Below, piece by piece: positions 53,691-60,783 of a DNA stretch of 64,000 nt. The notes beneath the pieces are model-generated. The model was not told the origin of the DNA. It worked only from the letters and a program-made list of their open reading frames with translations, and made no database searches. This stretch comes from an uncultured Actinomycetes bacterium (GTDB lineage Bacteria > Actinomycetota > Actinomycetes > Mycobacteriales > Nakamurellaceae): contig CALANS010000117.1 of NCBI GenBank assembly GCA_937926105.1, positions 124,001 to 188,000 of the forward strand, in the 5' to 3' direction. How positions within the stretch are numbered: the first letter of the stretch is position 1; the number at the start of each line of letters is the position of its first letter. A program made the translations under genes and the position numbers.

Positions 53691-53814
53691 CGTGAGCGAC
53701 GCCGCAGCGAGGCAGATCCGTCGCGACGCAGTCGCAGGATCGACGAGCGAAGCGCGGAGCGAACAATCAAACGCGTGAGCGACGCCGCAGCGAGGCAGAT
53801 CCGTCGCGACGCAG
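53691..53814. repeat. Two exact 41-bp direct repeats between convergent genes
   Basis: Identical copies at 53691-53731 and 53774-53814 (start CGTGAGCGACGCCGCAGCG, end CGTCGCGACGCAG) are spaced 83 bases apart. They fill the gap between the PQQ-like protein stop and the stop of the convergent membrane-protein gene. Each contains GCGACG...CGTCGC, which can form a small stem. Confidence 0.9.
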
Positions 53815-53815
53815 C

Positions 53816-54262
53816 TCAGGCCCACCAGGCCAGCCACAGCACCCCGGCCGCGGCGATGATCACCACGGCGGCCATCGGCCACCGCACCGAGGCCGGCACC
53901 CTCCGGCGCGCCAGCACCGTCAACTCGCCGAGGACCCCCACTCCGAGCTGACCGGCGATCCGGGCCCATCCCGGCCCGCTGGCCGCGCCGAGACCGGTGC
54001 CGGGCGCCAGGTCGGGCGCGGCGAACTGCAGCACCAGCAGAGCCACGCCGAGCACCAGCAGCCCACCGGACAGCAGCCCGGCGAGGATCTCCACCGCACG
54101 CAGGACCGGCCCCGCCCGGGTCGGCGCCACCCGGGGACGGTCGGCGCCGACTGGTACCAGCCGTTCGGTCGGCGCGTCAGGGTCGACAGGCTTCACGGGA
54201 CCCACCGCATCGTCCGGGTGGTCCCAGCCGTGCCCGGCCGGCGGCAGCGGTGCGGTATCCAT
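53816..54262 (-). CDS. Small membrane protein, unknown
   Basis: A 148-aa protein with a 50-residue hydrophilic Pro/Asp-rich N-terminus and about three hydrophobic helices (ILAGLLSGGLLVLGVALLVL, GQLGVGVLGELTVL and MAAVVIIAAAGVLWLAWW). No domain recognised. It starts 3 bases after the PHP gene stop, so it is co-transcribed with it. Confidence 0.75.
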   Translation of the reverse strand: MDTAPLPPAGHGWDHPDDAVGPVKPVDPDAPTERLVPVGADRPRVAPTRAGPVLRAVEILAGLLSGGLLVLGVALLVLQFAAPDLAPGTGLGAASGPGWARIAGQLGVGVLGELTVLARRRVPASVRWPMAAVVIIAAAGVLWLAWWA

Positions 54263-54265
54263 CGG

Positions 54266-55129
54266 CTACGCCCCCGGTCCGAGCAATGGTGTGGCACCCG
54301 AGGACGCGGCCTCGATCGCGGCGAGGGCCTCCGGCGTGGATCGCTCCTGCCCGAGCCGCAGGGCCTTGTTGGTGCCGTGGTAGTCCGACGAGCCGGTGCC
54401 GATCAGGCCGAGGCGATCGGCAATGGCCCGCAGCTCGGCCCGGTCGGCGTCCGCGTGATCGGGATGATCGACCTCGATGCCGGCCAGCCCGGCCTCCGCC
54501 AGCCGGGCCAGCCGTGCCTCGTCCATCATTCCGGCCGCGCCCCGCGCTCGCGGGTGGGCGATCACCGGCACTCCCCCGGCGCCGCGCACCAGCTCAATGG
54601 CGGTGCGCAGCTCGGTGTCGGCCTTGCGCACGAAGTAGGGCCCCCGCCACGACAGGTACTGGGCGAACGCCTCGGTGACGCTTCCCACCAGACCCGCGGC
54701 GACCAGAGCCCGGCCGATGTGCGGGCGCCCGACCGGCGCATCACCGGCGATGTTCAGCACCTGCTCCCGGGACAACGGCAGGCCGGCCGCCACCATGCGG
54801 TCGACGATCGCCATGCCCCGCTCCAGGCGATCGGCCCGCAGCCGGGCCATCTCCGCCGCCAGCGCGGGAAACCGCGGGTCGAACAGGTACCCCAGCAGGT
54901 GCACGCTGACCCGCCGGCCCTCGCCGACCAGGTGCGTGGAGAACTCCGCGCCGCGCACCAGGGTCAGCCCCTCGGGCCGGGCCAGGGCCGCCGCCTGCCA
55001 GCCACCGGTGGTGTCGTGGTCCGTCACCGCCACGGCCCGCAGCCCGGCGGCGACCGCGGCCTGCAGCAGGGTGGCCGGGCTGTCGGTGCCGTCGGAAAAG
55101 GTGGTGTGCGTGTGCAGGTCGATGGTCAT
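54266..55129 (-). CDS. PHP-domain phosphoesterase (RNase AM/YciV type)
   Basis: A 287-aa metal-dependent phosphoesterase. PHP motifs are complete: DLHTHTTFSDGTDSP, VAVTDHDTTGG, GAEFST, VIAHPRARG and GTGSSDYHG. Relatives hydrolyse 3',5'-nucleoside bisphosphates and trim 5' ends of small RNAs. It lies 37 bases after the stress-protein gene and just before the small membrane protein gene. The family is certain; the substrate is inferred. Confidence 0.92.
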   Translation of the reverse strand: MTIDLHTHTTFSDGTDSPATLLQAAVAAGLRAVAVTDHDTTGGWQAAALARPEGLTLVRGAEFSTHLVGEGRRVSVHLLGYLFDPRFPALAAEMARLRADRLERGMAIVDRMVAAGLPLSREQVLNIAGDAPVGRPHIGRALVAAGLVGSVTEAFAQYLSWRGPYFVRKADTELRTAIELVRGAGGVPVIAHPRARGAAGMMDEARLARLAEAGLAGIEVDHPDHADADRAELRAIADRLGLIGTGSSDYHGTNKALRLGQERSTPEALAAIEAASSGATPLLGPGA

Positions 55130-55166
55130 CGCCTGCCATCCTGCCGGACCGCGCGATCAGAACGGC

Positions 55167-55682
55167 TCAGGACGATGCAGCGTGCCCCAGCTCCATCTTG
55201 GCCAGCAGGCCGCGAGCCTGCTCGGCGGTGCGTGGCTCGCACAGCACGTCGTACCGCCGGGCCACCACTTGGGAGGCCGAGGTGAAGTCCCGACGGCCTC
55301 TGGTCATCGAGTACCCGAGAACGCCCATGATGGAGCCGAACACCGCCCCGATGGCGATGGTGAAGATGATCAGCAGCAGCAGCGACTGCGCCTGCGAGAA
55401 CAGCGTCATCACCAGCCCGACGAACAACCCCATCCACGCGCCGGACGCGGCGCCGGCGGCGGCCAGCTTGCCGGCGGTCAGCTTGCCCGTCACCCTTTCG
55501 ACCAGCTGCAGGTCGGTGCCGACGATGGTCACGTCGTGCAGCGGAAAGTCCTGCTTGGCCAGGTACTCCACGGCGCTGGTCGCCTGCGCGTAGGTCGGGT
55601 AGGCGGCCACCGCGAACCCGGTCGGTGGGGTCGGCATGCTCGGGACGGCACCCTGCGCCCGGAATCCCAGTGGCGAGGACAT
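55167..55682 (-). CDS. General stress protein 17M-like membrane protein
   Basis: A 171-aa protein with the N-terminal GSP17M-type fold (FAVAAYPTYAQATSAVEYLAKQDFPLHDVTIVGTDLQLVERV). Two hydrophobic, Gly-rich helices (GAASGAWMGLFVGLVMTL and LLLLIIFTIAIGAVFGSIMGVLGY) and a short end follow. ATG 55682 has GAAGGAGG 8 bases upstream. It leads the PHP/membrane-protein run and is divergent from mrp. Family members respond to general stress; mechanism unknown. Confidence 0.85.
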   Translation of the reverse strand: MSSPLGFRAQGAVPSMPTPPTGFAVAAYPTYAQATSAVEYLAKQDFPLHDVTIVGTDLQLVERVTGKLTAGKLAAAGAASGAWMGLFVGLVMTLFSQAQSLLLLIIFTIAIGAVFGSIMGVLGYSMTRGRRDFTSASQVVARRYDVLCEPRTAEQARGLLAKMELGHAASS

Positions 55683-55909
55683 GACCAATGCCTCCTTCAC
55701 GGTGCAGTGCGGCAGCGCTCGGGCCGGAGGCTCCGGCCGTCACCTCCATCGTCCCACACCGACCGGGAGCGCCCGGGGCGAACGTGCGGAACGGCACTCA
55801 TCGGGCGACGGTCCGGGCCGGTGCGACGGCCGTAGGGTGGAGGTCAGCGGTGGCCCGGACAGGTTTGGTGACCCGGGCGCCGGGCGATGAGTTCGACGAA
55901 GGATGGGCA

Positions 55910-57031
55910 ATGGCAGTCCTTGAGCAGGCAGTGCGGGCGGCGTTGGCGACCGTCAAGGACCCGGAGATCCGCCGGCCGATCACCGAGCTGGACATGGTCG
56001 AGCATCTCGCGGTGTCCGCCGACGGCGTGGTCGAGTTGACGGTGCTGCTGACCATCGCCGGGTGTCCGCTCAAGGGCACCATCGAGAAGGACGTGACGGC
56101 CGCGGTGCGCTCCGTGCCCGGCGTCACCGACATCAAGCTCACCCTGGGCGTGATGAGTGAGGACCAGCGCAAGGCGCTGCGCACCCACCTGCGCGGCGGC
56201 GCCACGATCGACATTCCGTTCGCCAGGCCGGGCTCGCTGACCCGGGTGATCGCGGTGGCGTCCGGCAAGGGCGGGGTGGGCAAGTCCTCGGTGACGGTGA
56301 ATCTGGCCGCCGCCATCGCCGCCACCGGTCAGTCGGTCGGTGTGCTGGACGCGGACGTCTACGGCTTCTCGGTGCCCCGCATGATGGGGGTGACGAGCCG
56401 GCCGACTCGGGTGGACGACATGATCCTGCCGCCGGTGGCGCACGGGGTAAAGGTGATCAGCGTCGGCATGTTCGTGCAGGGCAACGCCGCGGTGGTGTGG
56501 CGCGGGCCGATGCTGCACCGTGCGCTGGAGCAGTTCCTCGGCGAGGTGTTCTGGGGTGACCTGGACGTGCTGCTGATGGACCTGCCGCCCGGTACCGGCG
56601 ATATCGCGATCTCCACCGCCCAGCTGGTGCCCACCACGGAGCTGCTGGTGGTGACGACGCCGCAGACCGCCGCCTCCGAGGTGGCCGAGCGGGCCGGTTC
56701 GATCGCCGTGCAGACCCGGCAGAAGGTGGTCGGGGTGGTGGAGAACATGGGCCCGATGACCCTGCCGGACGGTAGCGTGCTCGACCTGTTCGGGACCGGC
56801 GGCGGCGACGCGCTGGCGGGAACGCTGTCCCGGCTCACCGGCACCGCCGTCCCGCTGCTGGGTCGGGTGCCGCTGGATCCGGCGCTCCGCCTGGCCGGGG
56901 ACGCGGGCGTTCCACTGGTGCTGTCGCAGCCTCAGGCGCCCGCCGCGGCGGCCTTGCGGGCGGTCGCCGATCAGATCGTGGCGCGGCCGGCCCGGCTGGT
57001 GGGCCGGGCGCTGCCGCTGTCGGTGGGCTAA
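55910..57031 (+). CDS. mrp: Mrp/ApbC-type iron-sulfur carrier ATPase without CxxC
   Basis: P-loop ATPase related to Fe-S cluster carriers. The 373-aa protein has an N-terminal MIP18/DUF59 domain (ITELDMVEHLAV, GCPLKGTIEKDV with Cys52), the deviant Walker A ASGKGGVGKSS (117-127), VLDADVYGFSVPRMMG and DLPPGTGDIA. The usual cluster-binding CxxC after VVENM is replaced by MTLPDGSVLDLFG with no cysteines. As I recall, mycobacterial Mrp shows the same. The start ATG 55910 has GAAGGAT. It is convergent with tatB. Confidence 0.92.
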   Translation: MAVLEQAVRAALATVKDPEIRRPITELDMVEHLAVSADGVVELTVLLTIAGCPLKGTIEKDVTAAVRSVPGVTDIKLTLGVMSEDQRKALRTHLRGGATIDIPFARPGSLTRVIAVASGKGGVGKSSVTVNLAAAIAATGQSVGVLDADVYGFSVPRMMGVTSRPTRVDDMILPPVAHGVKVISVGMFVQGNAAVVWRGPMLHRALEQFLGEVFWGDLDVLLMDLPPGTGDIAISTAQLVPTTELLVVTTPQTAASEVAERAGSIAVQTRQKVVGVVENMGPMTLPDGSVLDLFGTGGGDALAGTLSRLTGTAVPLLGRVPLDPALRLAGDAGVPLVLSQPQAPAAAALRAVADQIVARPARLVGRALPLSVG

Positions 57032-57070
57032 GGCTCGGCGAGGTCCAGCGAGTCCGTTCCGCCCGCGGGC

Positions 57071-57610
57071 TCAGGTGCCCTCGTCGTCGAAGGGTGGGGT
57101 CTCCCCGGCGGCCAGCGTGCGGAGCGGCCGGGTGGCGGTCACCGTGCCGGCCGAACCCGCGGCCGCATCCTGCGCGCCGGTGGACGCCGCCGCGCCCGGG
57201 CCGGCGGCGGTCGTGCCAGGGGTGCTCCCAGCCGTGCCGTTACCAGCGGCGTCCGTGCCGGCCGCCCCGGCTCCGTTGGTCGCCCCCAGGCCCAGAAACC
57301 CCGACACCCCACCGGAGAACTCCTCGCCGAGGATGTTCTTGCCGATGATGGTCTTCGGGTTCAGCTCGCGCAGCGCCCGCAGCTCGCCGAACTCCTTGAG
57401 CGACTGCAGCTCGGCGACCTGCCGGCGCAGCTCGTCCAGCTCCGGGCCGATCTGGCTGCGCAGCTCCTCCTGGGCGCCGGCCGCCATGGTGCGCACCTTG
57501 CGCAGCGACTCCATCACCCACTTGACGGCCGTGGGGATGCGCTCCGGTCCCAGCAGGAACAGCGCAGCGAGCAGGATCAGGATGAGCTGATCCCAGGACA
57601 GACCGAACAC
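57071..57610 (-). CDS. tatB: Sec-independent protein translocase subunit TatB
   Basis: Component of the twin-arginine export receptor. The 179-aa protein starts FGLSWDQLILILLAALFLLGPERIP: one N-terminal helix, the conserved GPERIP hinge, then an amphipathic helix (KWVMESLRKVRTM) and a coiled region (LDELRRQVAELQSL). The Ala/Gly/Thr-rich tail of about 75 residues is disordered. I start it at GTG 57610 (GAGG 6 bases upstream), as TatB proteins begin right at the helix. It follows htrA by about 60 bp. Exported Tat substrates in this window include the lipoprotein at 15961. Confidence 0.92.
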   Translation of the reverse strand: MFGLSWDQLILILLAALFLLGPERIPTAVKWVMESLRKVRTMAAGAQEELRSQIGPELDELRRQVAELQSLKEFGELRALRELNPKTIIGKNILGEEFSGGVSGFLGLGATNGAGAAGTDAAGNGTAGSTPGTTAAGPGAAASTGAQDAAAGSAGTVTATRPLRTLAAGETPPFDDEGT

Positions 57611-57669
57611 CGGCTGCCTCCTCGCGCCGACCGATTCGAGCGCCTTCACCCTACCGGCGGGTGCGCGTA

Positions 57670-59163
57670 TCACCGCGCGGCCAGTGTCACCTGCACCGTC
57701 ATCCGCTTCCCGGCGCGCACCAGCACCACCGGGACCGTGTCCCCGACCCGATGCTCCTGCACCGCGACGACCAACTCGTCGGCACTGCCCACGGCCCGGT
57801 CGCCGACCTTAACGATCACGTCGCCGTCGGAGATGCCGGCCTTCGCGGCCGGTCCGCCGTCCGTGACGTTTTGCACCTGCGCGCCGTCCGTGGTGCCGTC
57901 CGTGGCCGACCGCGCGTTCACCCCGATGGTCGGGTGCGACACCGTGCCGTGGTTGATCAGCGTCTGAGCGATGCTGCGCGCGTAGTCGATGGGGATGGCG
58001 AAGCCCAGGCCGATGGAGCCGTTGGTCTCGCCCGCAGCGCTGCCGCCGAGCGTGCGGATCGCGGTGTTGATACCCACCACGGCGCCGGCCGCGTTCACCA
58101 GGGGTCCGCCGGAGTTGCCGGGGTTGATGGCGGCGTCGGTCTGGATGGCGTCGATCACCGCGTCGGTATCGGTCCCCTCGCCCGATAGCCGCACCGCCCG
58201 GTGCAGCGAGGAGACGATGCCGGTCGTGACGGTGCCCGCCAGGCCCAAGGGTGAGCCCACCGCGATCACCTGGTCACCGACCTGCAGGGACGACGACTCG
58301 CCGAGCGGGGCGACCGTCAGATTGTCCACCCCGTCCACCCTGACCACGGCCAGGTCGGACCCCGGGTCCCGACCCACGATGGTGCCGGGTACCCGAGTGC
58401 CCTTGCCGTCGTTGAAGACCACCGTCAGCACGGCATTGTCGTCGCCGGCCGCCAGCGAGACGACGTGGTTGTTCGTCAGGATGTAGCCGGAACCGTCGAT
58501 GACGAACCCGGATCCGGTGTCCCCCGTGTTGCCGGTGCGCACCTCCAGGGACACCACGGCGGGCACCACGGCGCGGGCGATCGCCGCGACCGAACCGGCG
58601 GGTCGCGGCACGGTCGGCTGCACCGTCGCCAGCGTCACCGACGGGCCGAGCGCGCTGCCGGCCGTGCGGGGTCCCAGCAGCACACCCAGGGTGGCCCCGA
58701 CCATCCCGATCACCAGGGCACCGACGGCCAGCACGATCAGCGTTCCCGGACGCAGCCGGTGCTCGAACAGCGCCTGGCGCAGGGTGAATCGCTCCGCCGG
58801 CGGCGGTGACGTGGGCTCCGGAGCCGGCTCCTCGGCGGCGGGGGCACCGAGCATCACCCCGGTCCGGGGATCGCGCCACGGGTCTGCCGGCACCACCTCG
58901 GCCTCGACATCCTCGGCTGCGGGGGGCCGCTCCAAAGACCCGGCCATGCCGGGCGGGCGGCCGAACGCGTCGACGAGGATGCCGGGCACGTCGGGGCGGG
59001 CGGCCGGTTTCGGCGGGGCACCATTGCCGGCTGGCGGGGCGAAGGATCCGGTCACGCTCGGCGGTCGGGACAGGGCGGCGGCCTCGGCCGGGTCGACGAA
59101 CGGGCGCTGCACCGGGCGCGGACCGAGCCGCGTCGCGGCGTCCTCACCCGGTTGCCGTGGCAT
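57670..59163 (-). CDS. htrA: HtrA-type serine protease, membrane-anchored, PDZ
   Basis: Periplasm-facing quality-control protease, 497 aa. A cytosolic Pro/Ala-rich region (1-125), one membrane helix (about 140-163), and a trypsin-like domain with His233 (NNHVV), Asp270 (SDLAVV) and Ser351 (GNSGGPL). A C-terminal PDZ domain carries AAKAGISDGDVIVKVGDRAV. All triad residues are intact. Order sigE-rseA-htrA-tatB is as in mycobacteria, where HtrA acts within the envelope-stress response. It is separated from rseA by 141 bp containing an 11-bp tandem repeat. Confidence 0.94.
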   Translation of the reverse strand: MPRQPGEDAATRLGPRPVQRPFVDPAEAAALSRPPSVTGSFAPPAGNGAPPKPAARPDVPGILVDAFGRPPGMAGSLERPPAAEDVEAEVVPADPWRDPRTGVMLGAPAAEEPAPEPTSPPPAERFTLRQALFEHRLRPGTLIVLAVGALVIGMVGATLGVLLGPRTAGSALGPSVTLATVQPTVPRPAGSVAAIARAVVPAVVSLEVRTGNTGDTGSGFVIDGSGYILTNNHVVSLAAGDDNAVLTVVFNDGKGTRVPGTIVGRDPGSDLAVVRVDGVDNLTVAPLGESSSLQVGDQVIAVGSPLGLAGTVTTGIVSSLHRAVRLSGEGTDTDAVIDAIQTDAAINPGNSGGPLVNAAGAVVGINTAIRTLGGSAAGETNGSIGLGFAIPIDYARSIAQTLINHGTVSHPTIGVNARSATDGTTDGAQVQNVTDGGPAAKAGISDGDVIVKVGDRAVGSADELVVAVQEHRVGDTVPVVLVRAGKRMTVQVTLAAR

Positions 59164-59216
59164 GTACCGATACTCCCCTGGATGCAGGATCGACCCTCGT
59201 GGGCCCCACTACCGCA

Positions 59217-59260
59217 GAACTGCCGCCGAACTGCCGCCGAACTGCCCCAGAACTGCCGCA
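59217..59260. repeat. Four 11-bp tandem repeats upstream of htrA
   Basis: GAACTGCCGCC at 59217 and 59228 is followed by variants at 59239 and 59250. The array lies in the rseA-htrA gap, 54-97 bases before the htrA start, where a promoter or leader would be. Confidence 0.9.
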
Positions 59261-59304
59261 CCCGGAAGGCTACGTCACCGGCCCGTCCACCCGGGCTCGT
59301 TCGG

Positions 59305-59895
59305 TCAGCGGTGCGATCGGCCGGCCAGCGCAGCAGCCGACGGCGCCGCGGGAAGGTAGCTGACCTGAGCCGTGTCCGGGTGGCCGGCCGGCGTCCCGGC
59401 ATCCTGCGGCCGCTCGGTCAGCGCGGTCGCGGCGATCGCACCGGCCACCAGCCCGGCCACAATGGCGCCCGCACCCAGCCGCAGCCCACGGCCGCGCAGC
59501 GAGCCACCGCGTCCTCGCAGGACAGTCCAGTGAAGCTGTTCGTCGGCCGGCGATCGATCCTCGGCGGCGCGGTTCCGGTAGCCGGTGGCCTGCCCCGCCG
59601 CCGGGTGCCGGGTGATTCGCCCGTTCGCGTCGCGAGTGATGCCGGCCGGCGGGGGCGTCGCCGGCAACGCGATCGGGATGGACCGCAGCGCATCCAGCAG
59701 CCCACTGGGGATGCTCGGGCAGGCCGCGGCACGTAGTTGCTGGCGGGCACTAGTCTGCTCGGCGACCTCGGCAGCGCAGGACTGGCAGCGTGCGACGTGC
59801 GCGGCGGCGCGCTGGAACGCCGTCAGGCTCATCTCACCGTCGGCGAATGCGACCACCGCATCCAGACCGAGGTGGTCTTCAAACAGCGACGTCAT
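59305..59895 (-). CDS. rseA: Anti-sigma factor RseA (zinc-binding ZAS type)
   Basis: Inhibitor of SigE, 196 aa. The N-terminal anti-sigma domain has the zinc motif HVARCQSC (H-x3-C-x2-C, near 33-40), after [21 protein letters not shown] linker leads to one membrane helix near 145-162 ([19 protein letters not shown]). ATG 59895 overlaps the sigE stop (ATGA), giving coupled synthesis of sigma and anti-sigma. The mycobacterial relative is regulated by phosphorylation and ClpC1P2 proteolysis; here this is only inferred. Confidence 0.92.
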   Translation of the reverse strand: MTSLFEDHLGLDAVVAFADGEMSLTAFQRAAAHVARCQSCAAEVAEQTSARQQLRAAACPSIPSGLLDALRSIPIALPATPPPAGITRDANGRITRHPAAGQATGYRNRAAEDRSPADEQLHWTVLRGRGGSLRGRGLRLGAGAIVAGLVAGAIAATALTERPQDAGTPAGHPDTAQVSYLPAAPSAAALAGRSHR

Positions 59896-60521
59896 TGCCA
59901 CACCGTCGCCTTGGCCGCGCCCGGTGTGGTGCCGGCCGTCTCACCGGCGGCGCGCTCCGCGCGGCGCCGCTCCAGTCCGGCCCGCAATGCCTGCCGGCCG
60001 CGGTGGATCCGGGAGCGCACGGTGCCGATCTTGATGCCGAGCGTCGACCCGATCTCTTCGTAGGTCAGGCCCTCCACGTCGCACAGCACGACAGCCGCCC
60101 GGAACTCCGGCAGCAGGTCGTCCAGCGCGGCGTGCAGGTCCGGGTCGAGGTTGCTGTCGGCGTACACCTGCTCCGGGGACGGCTCCCGGCCGACCACGCG
60201 ATCGGATTCCTCGCCCAGCGCCTCCATGCGAATGCGCTGGCGCCGACGTACCAGGTCCAGGAAGACATTGGTGGTGATCCGATGCAGCCAGCCCTCGAAG
60301 GATCCGGGCTTGTAGGCGGCCAACGACCGGAACACCCGGATGAAGGTCTCCTGCGTGATGTCCTCGGCGTCGTGCTGGTTGCCCGACAGTCGATAGGCGA
60401 GCCGGTACACACGGTCGCTGTGCTCGCGAACGACCTCGTCCCATGCGGGCGGCGTCCAACCCGGTTCCGGCTCGGCCGGCCCGGTGTCCTGACGGTCCTG
60501 GTCCAGTGTCAGCGCAACCAC
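59892..60521 (-). CDS. sigE: ECF RNA polymerase sigma factor SigE
   Basis: Extracytoplasmic-function sigma factor for envelope stress, 209 aa. Region 2 ([41 protein letters not shown], then [26 protein letters not shown]) and region 4 ([43 protein letters not shown]) are almost as in mycobacterial SigE. The N-terminus is shorter (about 25 residues before region 2). GTG 60521 is the only plausible start, close behind GAGGGA. An ECF-type promoter lies about 20 bases upstream. Confidence 0.95.
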   Translation of the reverse strand: MVALTLDQDRQDTGPAEPEPGWTPPAWDEVVREHSDRVYRLAYRLSGNQHDAEDITQETFIRVFRSLAAYKPGSFEGWLHRITTNVFLDLVRRRQRIRMEALGEESDRVVGREPSPEQVYADSNLDPDLHAALDDLLPEFRAAVVLCDVEGLTYEEIGSTLGIKIGTVRSRIHRGRQALRAGLERRRAERAAGETAGTTPGAAKATVWQ

Positions 60522-60541
60522 TCCCTCGTCTCGTCCAGGTC

Positions 60542-60567
60542 AACGAACCGGACCCGGCTATTGTTCC
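60542..60567 (-). promoter_or_regulatory. sigE: ECF-type (SigE/SigH-like) promoter for sigE
   Basis: Read on the minus strand, GGAAC (60567-60563) and GTT (60544-60542) are 18 bases apart, the box spacing of SigH/SigE-class promoters in actinobacteria (GGAAY...GTT). The -10 box lies 20 bases before the sigE start codon. This suggests autoregulation or control by a sister ECF factor. Confidence 0.6.
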
Positions 60568-60710
60568 GGGTCCCCGTGTGAGGGACGTGTGAATATCCGG
60601 ACCGTCACGGAGCGCTCGGGCTGTCCACCCGATAGGGCCGCTAGGGCTGTGACGGGTCCATCGGGGCCCCCCGGCGAGCCGTGCGGCGCTGAATTTCCTG
60701 ACATAACCAC

Positions 60711-60739
60711 TTGACGAATGCTTGTACGAGAGTACTCTC
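60711..60739 (+). promoter_or_regulatory. Promoter with palindromic operator before the HNH gene
   Basis: TTGACG (60711-60716) makes a good -35 box. TACTCT (60733-60738) at 16-base spacing, or CATACT slightly later, is a possible -10. The perfect 12-bp palindrome GAGAGTACTCTC (60728-60739) covers the -10 region, as a repressor site would. Confidence 0.5.
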
Positions 60740-60783
60740 ATACTACAGAACACATGAGCTACTACATGTTTGGGGGTGCCGCG

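Noticed and set aside
53691..53814. CRISPR array
   Set aside because: Only two long direct repeats with one interval, no further copies and no cas genes nearby.
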